DNA of 9,932 nt, taken from the NCBI GenBank assembly GCA_033722675.1, contig JAWVYO010000087.1:1-9932 (forward strand). Direction: 5' to 3'. Origin of the DNA: DATHYU01 sp033722675. Lineage in GTDB: Bacteria; Actinomycetota; Acidimicrobiia; Spongiisociales; UBA11373. Positions 1 through 6,273 of the stretch are shown in pieces (positions within the stretch are counted from its first letter, which is position 1; each line of letters opens with the position of its first letter). A program made the position numbers and the translations under genes. A model generated the notes under the pieces. The model did no database searches. It was given only the letters and a program-made list of their open reading frames with translations, and was not told where the DNA came from.

Positions 1-222
1 CTCTCCACGGAGCGGAAGGTCGCGCTGATCCACCATCTCGTGGACGCCGGGTTCCGTCACGTCGAGGTCGGCAGCTTCGTGCATCCCCAGTGGATCCCTC
101 AGATGGCCGACACCGGGGACGTGTTGCGGCGCGTCGAACGACGCGCCGACGCCCCCGACCGCCGGACCGACACGCCCTCCCGACCGGCTCCGGAGCGACG
201 GAAGACGAAGCCGGCGGCCTGA
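1..222 (+). CDS. C-terminally truncated HMG-CoA lyase-like fragment (5' end outside window)
   Basis: Frame 1 is open from the left edge to TGA at 220-222. The first ~47 codons read like the early part of the HMGL TIM barrel: STERKVALIHHLVDAG, then HVEVGSFVHPQWIPQMAD, then VLRRVERR. The SFV-P-W-PQMAD signature is typical of hydroxymethylglutaryl-CoA lyase, which cleaves HMG-CoA to acetoacetate and acetyl-CoA in leucine and ketone-body metabolism. Family members are about 300 aa and this block lies near the N-terminus, yet the frame ends about 25 residues later in a low-complexity Arg/Pro/Asp tail. The metal-binding HxH and the catalytic cysteine loop of the family are therefore absent. The other two forward frames after base 130 do not restore the domain, so this looks like a deletion or rearrangement, not a single frameshift. 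It is probably inactive. The upstream start cannot be seen. Confidence 0.6.
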   Translation, partial: LSTERKVALIHHLVDAGFRHVEVGSFVHPQWIPQMADTGDVLRRVERRADAPDRRTDTPSRPAPERRKTKPAA

Positions 223-244
223 TCCTGTCCGAGCCCGCACACCT

Positions 245-274
245 GGCGGGGAGCCCTTCGAAGGGCTCCCCGCC
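245..274. terminator. Perfect 30-bp palindrome, probable bidirectional terminator
   Basis: The two arms GGCGGGGAGCCCT and AGGGCTCCCCGCC (13 bp) surround a TCGA loop. It sits between the stop of the rightward fragment (222) and the stop of the leftward membrane-protein gene (290), where a shared terminator is expected. Neither side has a T-tract, as is common for GC-rich actinobacterial terminators. Function is inferred from position and stem strength. Confidence 0.7.
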
Positions 275-289
275 TCGCGTCGGGGCTGG

Positions 290-1294
290 TCAAGCCTCGA
301 CGGGCTCGCGCGTCTCCGTCGCCGTGAGGTCCAACCCCTCGTCCTCTCGAACGAAGAATCCCCAGGCGCCCATCGTGGCGACCACGAGCGATCCGACCAC
401 GAGGGTCCAGATGATCGGCGAGAACGCCACGGGCCGCAGCGTCTCGTAGTTGTCGAGGTTCGCGTCGAAGGTCGTGACGAGCGCCTCGAATCGACTCATG
501 GCCTCGGGGAAGGTTGCGAGCGCTTGCGCCGTGGCCGGGAAGTTCTGCCCGAGGAATCCCTCGAGCTCGGCTTGCGTCATCCCCAGCTGGGCGGCCAGCG
601 CGGGCAGCATCTCCGCCTGCATCTCCTGCCCCATCGCTCCGACGACGGCGAGACCCTGCTCGGCCCCCGTGATCGTCTCCTGGGTGTAGACGGGCTGCAG
701 TGCCTCGTTGAGGTCGTCGGCGGCGGCCGCCTTGCCTGGCAGCGACAGGACGACGGCGACGAGAGCGACGAGCAGCCCGAAGGCCATCGCGGCGACGGCC
801 CCGGTCCGCATCCGGAGCCACATCAGGCCGCCGACGCCCACGGTCAGGAGACCGACGAAGAGGATGCCCCAGGGCACGGTGGTGGCCGGCAGGTCGTCGG
901 TCGGGATGGCGTCGGCCTCCATGAAATTGCCCTGCTGGGCGTCCAACACATCGATGAGGCCGCCGAACTCCTGGCTCAACCGCGGCAGGGCGGCCACGCC
1001 CGTGGCCACCGCCGGGAACTGCTGCTCGACGAAACCCTGGAACTCGGCCGGCGTCATGCCGAGCTGTCGTGCCATGGCGGGCACGACGGCGGTCTCGAAC
1101 TCGGTGGCCACGGCGCCCAGTCCCTGGATGTCCGCCCGGTACGTCGCGATGACCTCGTCGGCCAGCGCCGGCCGGAAGTCGTCGATCATCTCCTCGAACG
1201 CCGGTCCCACGGCGAACAGGTTCCGGGCGAAGCCCAGGACGATGAAGACGACCCCGACGACGGCGACGACGATCGCCGGCATGCGTCGATTCAC
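290..1294 (-). CDS. Four-helix membrane protein of two duplicated halves, function unknown
   Basis: A 334-aa protein I cannot assign to a named family. Predicted membrane segments lie near residues 5-23, 141-160, 166-185 and 295-314, with two ~115-aa soluble loops between segments 1-2 and 3-4. The loops are related: residues 71-112 and 230-271 align without gaps at about 20 of 42 identities, sharing AQLGMT/RQLGMT, an F/L-x-GF core, FPA and a later P. Each half is thus helix, loop, helix, arising by internal duplication. With a short N-terminus and a Glu/Thr-rich C-tail on the same side, both loops should face outside. The GTG start at 1294 is chosen because GGGGAG lies 5 nt upstream and the hydrophobic helix follows at once; the same frame runs open to 1510, but that part is Arg-rich and implausible. 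It diverges from the CapA-like gene. Confidence 0.85.
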   Translation of the reverse strand: MNRRMPAIVVAVVGVVFIVLGFARNLFAVGPAFEEMIDDFRPALADEVIATYRADIQGLGAVATEFETAVVPAMARQLGMTPAEFQGFVEQQFPAVATGVAALPRLSQEFGGLIDVLDAQQGNFMEADAIPTDDLPATTVPWGILFVGLLTVGVGGLMWLRMRTGAVAAMAFGLLVALVAVVLSLPGKAAAADDLNEALQPVYTQETITGAEQGLAVVGAMGQEMQAEMLPALAAQLGMTQAELEGFLGQNFPATAQALATFPEAMSRFEALVTTFDANLDNYETLRPVAFSPIIWTLVVGSLVVATMGAWGFFVREDEGLDLTATETREPVEA

Positions 1295-1299
1295 GATGT

Positions 1300-1308
1300 C
1301 TCCCCTTT
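1300..1308 (-). promoter_or_regulatory. Ribosome binding site fixing the GTG start at 1294
   Basis: On the minus strand AAAGGGGAG ends 5 nt before GTG. It favours this start over the Met four codons in (codon 5) and over longer upstream in-frame starts. Confidence 0.7.
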
Positions 1309-1313
1309 CCCGT

Positions 1314-1330
1314 GCCGGCCATCGGCCGGC
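1314..1330. other. 7-bp inverted repeat in the leader of the duplicated membrane-protein gene
   Basis: GCCGGCC and GGCCGGC flank a 3-base loop about 20 bases upstream of the GTG start. It could form a hairpin in the 5' leader just ahead of the ribosome binding site, or be an operator. In this GC-rich context chance is also possible. Confidence 0.3.
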
Positions 1331-1432
1331 GTTGCGATCTCCCCGTAGTCGCTCACACGTGCCGCCCTCGCGACAGGGCCGGAAGCCCCGAACATGCGAA
1401 TGCGTGCATGAACAACAGAACCGGACGCTGGG

Positions 1433-1446
1433 TATACGCTGAGGAC
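1433..1446 (+). promoter_or_regulatory. Possible -10 element for a leaderless CapA-like mRNA
   Basis: TATACGCT (TACGCT at 1435-1440 fits TAnnnT) lies 6 bases before the ATG at 1447. GAGG at 1441-1444 is too close to the ATG to be a normal Shine-Dalgarno. This spacing is what a leaderless actinobacterial transcript starting at the A of ATG would show. I see no good -35 element upstream, so this is tentative. Confidence 0.4.
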
Positions 1447-2793
1447 ATGCGCCGCCTCGCGGCTCCCGTCGCCGTCGTGATCGTCCTCCTCTTCGGCGCC
1501 GTCCCCGCACCGGCGTCCGAGCCCCGCTCCTTTACGATCGCCGCCGGCGGCGACATCCTCATCCACGACATGGTGATGGACGCCGCCCGGCGCTACGCCG
1601 GATACGACGGCTTCGACTTCGGTCCGATGCTCGACCCGATCGAGCCCTGGATCTCCACGGCCGACCTCGCCATCTGCCATCTCGAAGGAACCCTGTCGCC
1701 GACCAACACGAGCCTCGGCGGCTGGCCACGATTCAACGCCCCCCACGAGGTGGCGGCGGCCCTCGCCGAGACCGGATACGACATCTGTTCCACATCGGGG
1801 AACCACGCCGTCGATCGCGGCTGGACCGGCCTCGTGGAGACCCTCGACGTCCTCGACGCCCACGGGATCGACCACGACGGGACGGCGCGCACCGAGGACG
1901 AGCGGCTGCCCTCGCTCCATCGGGTGAACGGCGTCCGGGTCGCCCACCTCTCGTACTCCTACGGGCTGAACGGACTGCCGATCCCCCAGGGCCGCCCATG
2001 GTCGGTGAACGTGATCGACGAGGACCGCATCCGGGCCGACGCGGCATGGGCGCGGGAGCACGGCGCCGAGTTCGTGATCGCCAGCCTCCACTGGGGCGTC
2101 GAGCAGCACGTCCCGCCCACCGGTGCCCAGGAGCGCCTCGCCCGCTCGCTCCTGGAGGACTCCGACGTCGATCTCATCCTCGGCACCCACGCTCACGTCA
2201 TCCAGCCGATCGACCGCATCGGCGACAAGGTCGTGGTCTACGGGATGGGCAACCAGCTTTCCAACCAGTTCACGCGATGGGGGCTGCCGGAGTACTACGC
2301 AACCGAAGACGGCGTCATCGTCCACCTGACGGTGTCGGAGGTCGGCGGGCGCTTCCGGGTCACCGACGTCGCCTACACCCCGACGACGGTCGAGTGGGCG
2401 ACGTACCGCGTGATGCCCTCCGACCACACCCTCGCCACCGGCGGTGGCACCGACCTGTGGAACGTCGAGGCGTCGAGGACCCGCACGGTCGAGCGGATCA
2501 CGCTGCTGGACGTGACCGACGTGTCGACGACCCCCACCGCCTGGCCGGCGGCCTCGTGCGGTGGCCTCCCCGCCACGATCGTCGGCACCGACGGCGACGA
2601 CGTCCTCGTCGGGACACCGGGTCCCGACGTGATCGCGGCGCGCGGCGGGAACGACGTCGTGTGGGGCCTCGGCGGCGACGACGTCCTCTGCGGCGGCCCC
2701 GGCAGCGACCTCGTCATCGGCGGGGCGGGCGACGACGTCGTCGACCCGGGCACCGTCCGCATCACGCCGCAGAGCCGGGCCGGACTTCGCTGA
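1447..2793 (+). CDS. Secreted CapA-family metallophosphatase-like protein with C-terminal RTX repeats
   Basis: 448 aa. Residues 1-24 form a signal peptide (MRR, hydrophobic core, APAS), so the protein is exported. Residues 29-300 match the CapA/PGA_cap fold, a calcineurin-like phosphoesterase relative linked to poly-gamma-glutamate capsule synthesis in Bacillus. Visible motifs are GGDILIH (34-40), CHLEGTLS (77-84), STSGNHAVD (115-123), SLHWGVEQH (213-221), GTHAHVIQ (246-253) and VYGMGNQLSNQ (264-274), supplying the usual Asp/His/Asn metal ligands. Residues 381-434 hold six exact nine-residue RTX-type units, suggesting calcium binding after secretion. Cys371 and Cys415 bracket part of this tail and might pair. 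The ATG at 1447 is preferred because the signal peptide starts there; the frame extends to 1312 without sensible protein. Substrate is unknown: many CapA homologues lie outside capsule loci and no cap genes are nearby. Confidence 0.87.
   Translation: MRRLAAPVAVVIVLLFGAVPAPASEPRSFTIAAGGDILIHDMVMDAARRYAGYDGFDFGPMLDPIEPWISTADLAICHLEGTLSPTNTSLGGWPRFNAPHEVAAALAETGYDICSTSGNHAVDRGWTGLVETLDVLDAHGIDHDGTARTEDERLPSLHRVNGVRVAHLSYSYGLNGLPIPQGRPWSVNVIDEDRIRADAAWAREHGAEFVIASLHWGVEQHVPPTGAQERLARSLLEDSDVDLILGTHAHVIQPIDRIGDKVVVYGMGNQLSNQFTRWGLPEYYATEDGVIVHLTVSEVGGRFRVTDVAYTPTTVEWATYRVMPSDHTLATGGGTDLWNVEASRTRTVERITLLDVTDVSTTPTAWPAASCGGLPATIVGTDGDDVLVGTPGPDVIAARGGNDVVWGLGGDDVLCGGPGSDLVIGGAGDDVVDPGTVRITPQSRAGLR
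2587..2748 (+). repeat. Six tandem RTX-type nonapeptides in the CapA-like protein
   Basis: Units of pattern x-x-G-x-D-hydrophobic-hydrophobic-x-x occupy residues 381-434, with Asp at 385, 394, 403, 412, 421 and 430, exactly nine apart. Examples are TDGDDVLVG, LGGDDVLCG and GAGDDVVDP. This is the calcium-binding beta-roll repeat; six units is a short array, and the second unit (TPGPDVIAA) is degenerate. Confidence 0.85.
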
Positions 2794-2838
2794 GTCCCAC
2801 GGAACGACAACGAGCCCCTGGGATCGGCGTCGGAGTCG

Positions 2839-2864
2839 GCGGCCGGCGGGGGCCCGACGGCCGT
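2839..2864 (+). terminator. Candidate GC-rich terminator hairpin after the CapA-like gene
   Basis: GGCCG (2841-2845) and CGGCC (2858-2862) pair, extended outward by C-G and G-U and inward after one mismatch by three more pairs, with a small loop. It lies 46 bases after the stop with no T-tract. The surrounding GC-richness makes chance stems common. Confidence 0.3.
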
Positions 2865-2922
2865 AACGCGCCACCAACGCTGCAGCGCTCCTCCACCGCC
2901 ACGATGGTCTTCGCTGAAGAGC

Positions 2923-2930
2923 GGGAGGGG
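2923..2930 (+). promoter_or_regulatory. Ribosome binding site of the Thr-linker surface protein
   Basis: GGGAGGGG ends 5 bases before the ATG at 2936, a strong Shine-Dalgarno. The signal peptide begins at that ATG. No convincing -35/-10 pair is visible in 2794-2935. Confidence 0.7.
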
Positions 2931-2935
2931 ACTCG

Positions 2936-3919
2936 ATGCGACACGGTCGTGTCGCCACAGCCATCGTGCTGGTCTCACTCGCGATGCCTGGCCTGGCAGC
3001 CGCCCAAGAGGACGCGCCGGACGTCGTGATCGGGACGACAATCGTCGTCGAGGTGGCTGCAGACGACGTGCTCGCTTCGGTGGACGTCCCCGAAGCGACA
3101 GACGTCACCCGGATCCTTGCTCCCCTCGGGATGTCCGTGTTCATCGAAGTGCAGGGAACGAGGGCCCAGGAGCTTCTCGTGCTCGACCCGGACGGCATCC
3201 CGGTCGAACCATTCGAAGGCGAAGGCGAAGTCCAGTTCGCTCTCTCGTCGATGGACGAGGTCGAGTTCGCGATCGTGCTGCCCGACGGCGCGACCGAGGT
3301 ACCCATAGAGATCGTCGAGTTGGACGTGCTCGTCGAGCTGACGGGCGTCGACCCACGCGATACCACCGTCGCACTCGACCTCCCCGACCCCGACCCACCC
3401 GAGACGACCACCACGGTCGCATCGACCACCACCTCCGCCCCCACCACGACCCTCGGTCCCACCACGACCACGGCCGGTCCCACGACGACCGTCGCTCCCA
3501 GCACCACGGTCGCTCCGAGCACCACGGTCGCAGGGCAAGACGACGATTCGGAGGAGTCCGATGACGACTCCGTCCTGCCGCTCGTCCTCGGTGTGATCGG
3601 TTTCACGGTCGTGGTCGGGGTCGGTGGCAGGCTGTGGTTGACCAGTCGTCGGCCCCCCGCCACCGATGGGCTCCTGACACCCGTCGACGGGACGATGATC
3701 AGCACCTCCGGCGTAACGCTCGTAGATCCGCAAGAGTCCGGGTCCCCCGAGTCGACTCCGTCCGACGCCGACTTCGTCGGCGGCGTTCCCATAGCTCCAT
3801 TTCCAGCGATTCCCACTGATGGGAATATGGGTACGGGGCCGACCGAGATACCCGGATCCGACGAAGTCCCTCCGACGGACGTGGCGGAACCCGACGAACC
3901 GGACGCTCCGCGCGACTGA
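2936..3919 (+). CDS. Single-pass surface protein with mucin-like Thr/Pro linker, function unknown
   Basis: 327 aa, not recognised as a named family. Residues 1-23 form a signal peptide ending LAAAQ. Residues 24-155 are an acidic, beta-rich, cysteine-free ectodomain (many Val/Ile/Asp/Glu). Residues 156-199 are a Thr/Pro/Ala linker with TTT and APSTTV runs, likely extended and possibly O-glycosylated. An acidic patch follows (201-211, QDDDSEESDDD), then a membrane helix at about 213-236 and a positive stop-transfer end (SRR). The remaining ~90 residues are Pro/Asp/Glu-rich, probably disordered and cytoplasmic. This is the layout of a wall-spanning stalk protein; there is no LPXTG motif. It follows the CapA-like gene by 142 bases but its strong own ribosome binding site and a possible intervening hairpin leave co-transcription open. 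It converges on the glycosyltransferase gene. Confidence 0.82.
   Translation: MRHGRVATAIVLVSLAMPGLAAAQEDAPDVVIGTTIVVEVAADDVLASVDVPEATDVTRILAPLGMSVFIEVQGTRAQELLVLDPDGIPVEPFEGEGEVQFALSSMDEVEFAIVLPDGATEVPIEIVELDVLVELTGVDPRDTTVALDLPDPDPPETTTTVASTTTSAPTTTLGPTTTTAGPTTTVAPSTTVAPSTTVAGQDDDSEESDDDSVLPLVLGVIGFTVVVGVGGRLWLTSRRPPATDGLLTPVDGTMISTSGVTLVDPQESGSPESTPSDADFVGGVPIAPFPAIPTDGNMGTGPTEIPGSDEVPPTDVAEPDEPDAPRD
3491..3526 (+). repeat. 18-bp tandem duplication in the Thr/Pro linker
   Basis: GTCGCTCC-C-AGCACCACG (3491-3508) is followed directly by the same unit with one base changed (3509-3526). It encodes two VAPSTT units. This suggests linker length changes by slippage or unequal exchange. Confidence 0.85.
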
Positions 3920-3940
3920 TCAAGCTCCGTCGATCAGTCG
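3913..3940. terminator. 9-bp hairpin spanning the stop codons of two convergent genes
   Basis: CGACTGATC (3913-3921) and GATCAGTCG (3932-3940) are perfect inverted repeats with a 10-base loop. The TGA of the rightward surface protein (3917-3919) lies in one arm and the TGA of the leftward glycosyltransferase (3936-3934) in the other. It may act as a compact two-way terminator, though the stem is short and lacks T-tracts. Confidence 0.45.
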
Positions 3941-6201
3941 ACGAATGCCGCCGGCGCCACCCGCGCGAACTCCACCTCTGCGGTCGCCGGCAACCAACGA
4001 TCGGCAACGGGAGTAGTCCGGGGAGCCGTGCGATCGGGCGGCAGCACGACGGGGGCGGGGTCCCATCGATGCAGGAGTTGGGGCCAACGACCCAGGTCTC
4101 GGATCCGTCGCCGCCCGGCTCGGCCGGGGCGGATCGCGTCGAGGCGGCCCATGACCTCGTCCTTGCTCACGGTGACGAGGAGGGCCCTCCGATCCCCCAC
4201 CCCGAGGCCGATCAGGAACCCCTCGCCCGCGGCGGCGATGCCGGTGACGAACTCGACCGGGCGGCCGGAGATCGAGAAGGCGGGACTGACAGCGATCAGG
4301 CGGAGATCCGTGCCGATCATCAGGAACCGGTGGGTGAAGCGATGCTTCGAACCTGCGGAGAATCGTTCGTGGATCACGAACATCCATCCGTCGTCCACGC
4401 GAATCCCCTGTGACCCACCCCTCCAGGTGACCCATCCACCGACCGGGTCTCCTGCTTCGACGAGACACAGGCCCCCTTCCTCGGCCACCTCGTAGACGCG
4501 AAGTGGATCCACCAGCGTGATCAGGTGGAGTCGCCCGTTCCGCACGAACGGCATCCAGTTCTTCTCGTCGAACTCGGCGCGCGGGGACGGGAGCACCGTG
4601 ACGGCTCGGGCGTCGTCGTCGAGCAGCACCGATCTCGACGCCCCGTGTTCGCTGAACTCCCGGGACCAGCCGAGCATGAAGGTCGTGCCATCGACCTCGA
4701 CGAGTCGCAGGTCCTCGACACCCTGCACCGGTGCCGGGTGCGTCTCGATCCGACGACCGGGATCCGGAACGGGATCCACGGCGCGGAGTCGCATGGCCGG
4801 ATCGATGTCGAACCGGACGTTCAATGCGCCGACGTATGGGGACCGGCCACGCCGCTCGTACGGTCCGCCCGAAGACGCCAGGTTGGTCAGCTTCGCGGTG
4901 GCCAGATACCCGTCGGCGGTCGAGATGATCGACGGGTTCGTGAGCCACCAGCGGGGCTCCGCATCCACGTGCAGTTCCCACGCCTCGTCCACCCGCAGCC
5001 GCTGGACGTCCCGCTCGGCACGACGCGAAAGCGCTCTCCTCGCCCCGTGCCGCCACATCCAGGTGCGTTCCGCTTGCCGGTGGGCGAGCGCACGACCCCG
5101 GGGAGGGATGGACGTGTCGGCGATCCGCGCCGATTCGAGGTCCAGCGCAGCGCGGGTTCTCCCCAGGGCGTAGTGGGCCGCAGCCGTGGCGAGATCGGCC
5201 CGCCATGTTCCGGCGCCTGAAAACACGAAGTTCGTGGCCTCCGGATCGGGGCGTGTCCGGGCTCGTCGGGCAGCACGCAGGGCTGCGTGGAATCGCCCCG
5301 CCCTCCTCAGCACGTAGGAGAGAGCGAGCCAGCCCTCGGCTCGGTCGGGATCGAGGGCGACCGTTCGACGAGCAACGTCGATTGCATCGGTGCCGCTTCT
5401 CGCGGCGCACTCGACGAGGCGCAGTGAGGCGTAGTACCGGGTGTCATCGGACAGACGCGCATCCTCGGCAGCAACGGTCAGGAAGGACGTCGCTCGGGGG
5501 ACGTCGCCAAGACCGAGCAACACGAGGCCCAGATAGAAGCCGGCCCGCGGCGAGTCCGGGTTTTTCGCCAGGTCGCGTTCCAGCAGCTCGCGATCCCGAA
5601 TGAGTCTGCGTCGGCCTGCACCAGCGCCGTCTCCGTGATGCACCACCCGGACGCTCTCGATCCGACGCCGCTGGAAGGGTCGCGAGCTGTCGAGGATCTC
5701 ATGGGTGGAACCCCGCCAGTGCCACGGGTGTCGCGCATCGACGATCCGCGGAGCGAAGTACTCGACTTCGCCGCTGTGGGGAACGAGGTAGGCGGACTCG
5801 CGCCCGAATCGAGGAAGCGGTCGGGTGTACTCGAGGGTCATGTCGGCGTCGAGAAGCAGATGATGGTCTCCGATGCCCCGGGCCAGCTCTGCGAGGCGAG
5901 TGCGATTGGTCCCGAAATCGACCCACGGCTCGTGATGGATCACCCCCGGAAGGCCTCGGGTGACGCGCTCGATCCTCTCGACGGTTCCATCGACCGAACC
6001 CGTGTCGCAGATGACGTAGCCCGAGATGATCGGCCGCACCGACTCGATGCAGCGCTCGATCACCCGCTCTTCGTCACGGACGATCATCGTGAGGACGAGC
6101 CCCTCGACGCTCTCGAGGTCCTGAGCGGACCCCTGATCTCCTGGGCTGGACTCGATCATCATGGGTTGTGGATGCGAGGTTGCGGCAGCGGTGCTCGACA
6201 T
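3934..6201 (-). CDS. GT2 glycosyltransferase fused to TPR-like helices and a GH43/GH130-like propeller
   Basis: 755 aa. Residues ~34-190 are a family 2 glycosyltransferase domain: LTMIVRDEERVIERCIESV, then VICDTGSVDGT (63-73), the metal-binding DAD (118-120, in LLLDADM), and WRGSTHEILD (162-171). It should transfer a nucleotide-activated sugar; donor and acceptor are not evident. Residues ~195-375 are helical and TPR-like (GFYLGLVLLGLGDVPRA; AEGWLALSYVLRRAGRFHAAL). Residues ~405-690 resemble a five-bladed beta-propeller related to GH43/GH130 enzymes: NPSII, GVEDLRL (494-500), EKNWMPFV (546-553), DPLRVYEV (565-572), WRGGSQGI (593-600) and EFVTGIA (650-656). No signal peptide or membrane helix is seen, so it is probably cytosolic. 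The start is uncertain: ATG 6201 has no Shine-Dalgarno, while Met14 (6162) overlaps the stop of a short upstream ORF. The C-terminal ~65 residues are Pro/Arg-rich. Confidence 0.82.
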   Translation of the reverse strand: MSSTAAATSHPQPMMIESSPGDQGSAQDLESVEGLVLTMIVRDEERVIERCIESVRPIISGYVICDTGSVDGTVERIERVTRGLPGVIHHEPWVDFGTNRTRLAELARGIGDHHLLLDADMTLEYTRPLPRFGRESAYLVPHSGEVEYFAPRIVDARHPWHWRGSTHEILDSSRPFQRRRIESVRVVHHGDGAGAGRRRLIRDRELLERDLAKNPDSPRAGFYLGLVLLGLGDVPRATSFLTVAAEDARLSDDTRYYASLRLVECAARSGTDAIDVARRTVALDPDRAEGWLALSYVLRRAGRFHAALRAARRARTRPDPEATNFVFSGAGTWRADLATAAAHYALGRTRAALDLESARIADTSIPPRGRALAHRQAERTWMWRHGARRALSRRAERDVQRLRVDEAWELHVDAEPRWWLTNPSIISTADGYLATAKLTNLASSGGPYERRGRSPYVGALNVRFDIDPAMRLRAVDPVPDPGRRIETHPAPVQGVEDLRLVEVDGTTFMLGWSREFSEHGASRSVLLDDDARAVTVLPSPRAEFDEKNWMPFVRNGRLHLITLVDPLRVYEVAEEGGLCLVEAGDPVGGWVTWRGGSQGIRVDDGWMFVIHERFSAGSKHRFTHRFLMIGTDLRLIAVSPAFSISGRPVEFVTGIAAAGEGFLIGLGVGDRRALLVTVSKDEVMGRLDAIRPGRAGRRRIRDLGRWPQLLHRWDPAPVVLPPDRTAPRTTPVADRWLPATAEVEFARVAPAAFVD

Positions 6202-6233
6202 CGCACGGGATCGTCGCCCGCACTGACAGGCAC
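6159..6233 (-). CDS. Short upstream ORF (24 aa) overlapping the glycosyltransferase start
   Basis: On the minus strand a perfect AGGAGG (6247-6242) lies 8 bases before GTG at 6233, opening 24 codons (VPVSAGDDPVRCRAPLPQP, then RIHNP) that end at TGA 6161-6159. Its stop overlaps the in-frame Met14 of the glycosyltransferase as ATGA (6162-6159), the usual geometry of translational coupling. The ORF runs in a different frame from the glycosyltransferase, so it is not an N-terminal extension. It may be a leader peptide that brings ribosomes to Met14 or Met15. The peptide itself looks like no known protein, and its reading could be an accident beside a good ribosome binding site. Confidence 0.4.
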   Translation of the reverse strand: MPVSAGDDPVRCRAPLPQPRIHNP

Positions 6234-6273
6234 AGGATCCCCCTCCTGGCAGTCGACCGGGACCCTACCAAGG

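Noticed and set aside
99..1322. 407-aa minus-strand frame overlapping the duplicated membrane protein
   Set aside because: Arg/Gly-rich shadow in another frame; it also runs through the palindromic terminator and into the HMG-CoA lyase fragment.
1312..1446. Longer N-terminus of the CapA-like protein (Met at 1312)
   Set aside because: It would bury a clear signal peptide 45 residues inside the protein and run across the divergent promoter region.
1295..1510. Longer N-terminus of the duplicated membrane protein (Met at 1510)
   Set aside because: The extra 72 residues are Arg/Cys-rich, would overlap the CapA-like start, and precede a membrane helix that begins right after a GTG with a good ribosome binding site.
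1291..3816. 841-aa open frame on the minus strand opposite the CapA-like and Thr-linker genes
   Set aside because: Ser/Thr and Arg/Gly-rich antisense reading with no recognisable domain, while both plus-strand genes have signal peptides and clear features.
3920..5410. 496-aa minus-strand frame inside the glycosyltransferase gene
   Set aside because: Arg/Pro/Gly-rich out-of-frame shadow; the other frame carries the GT2, TPR-like and propeller motifs.
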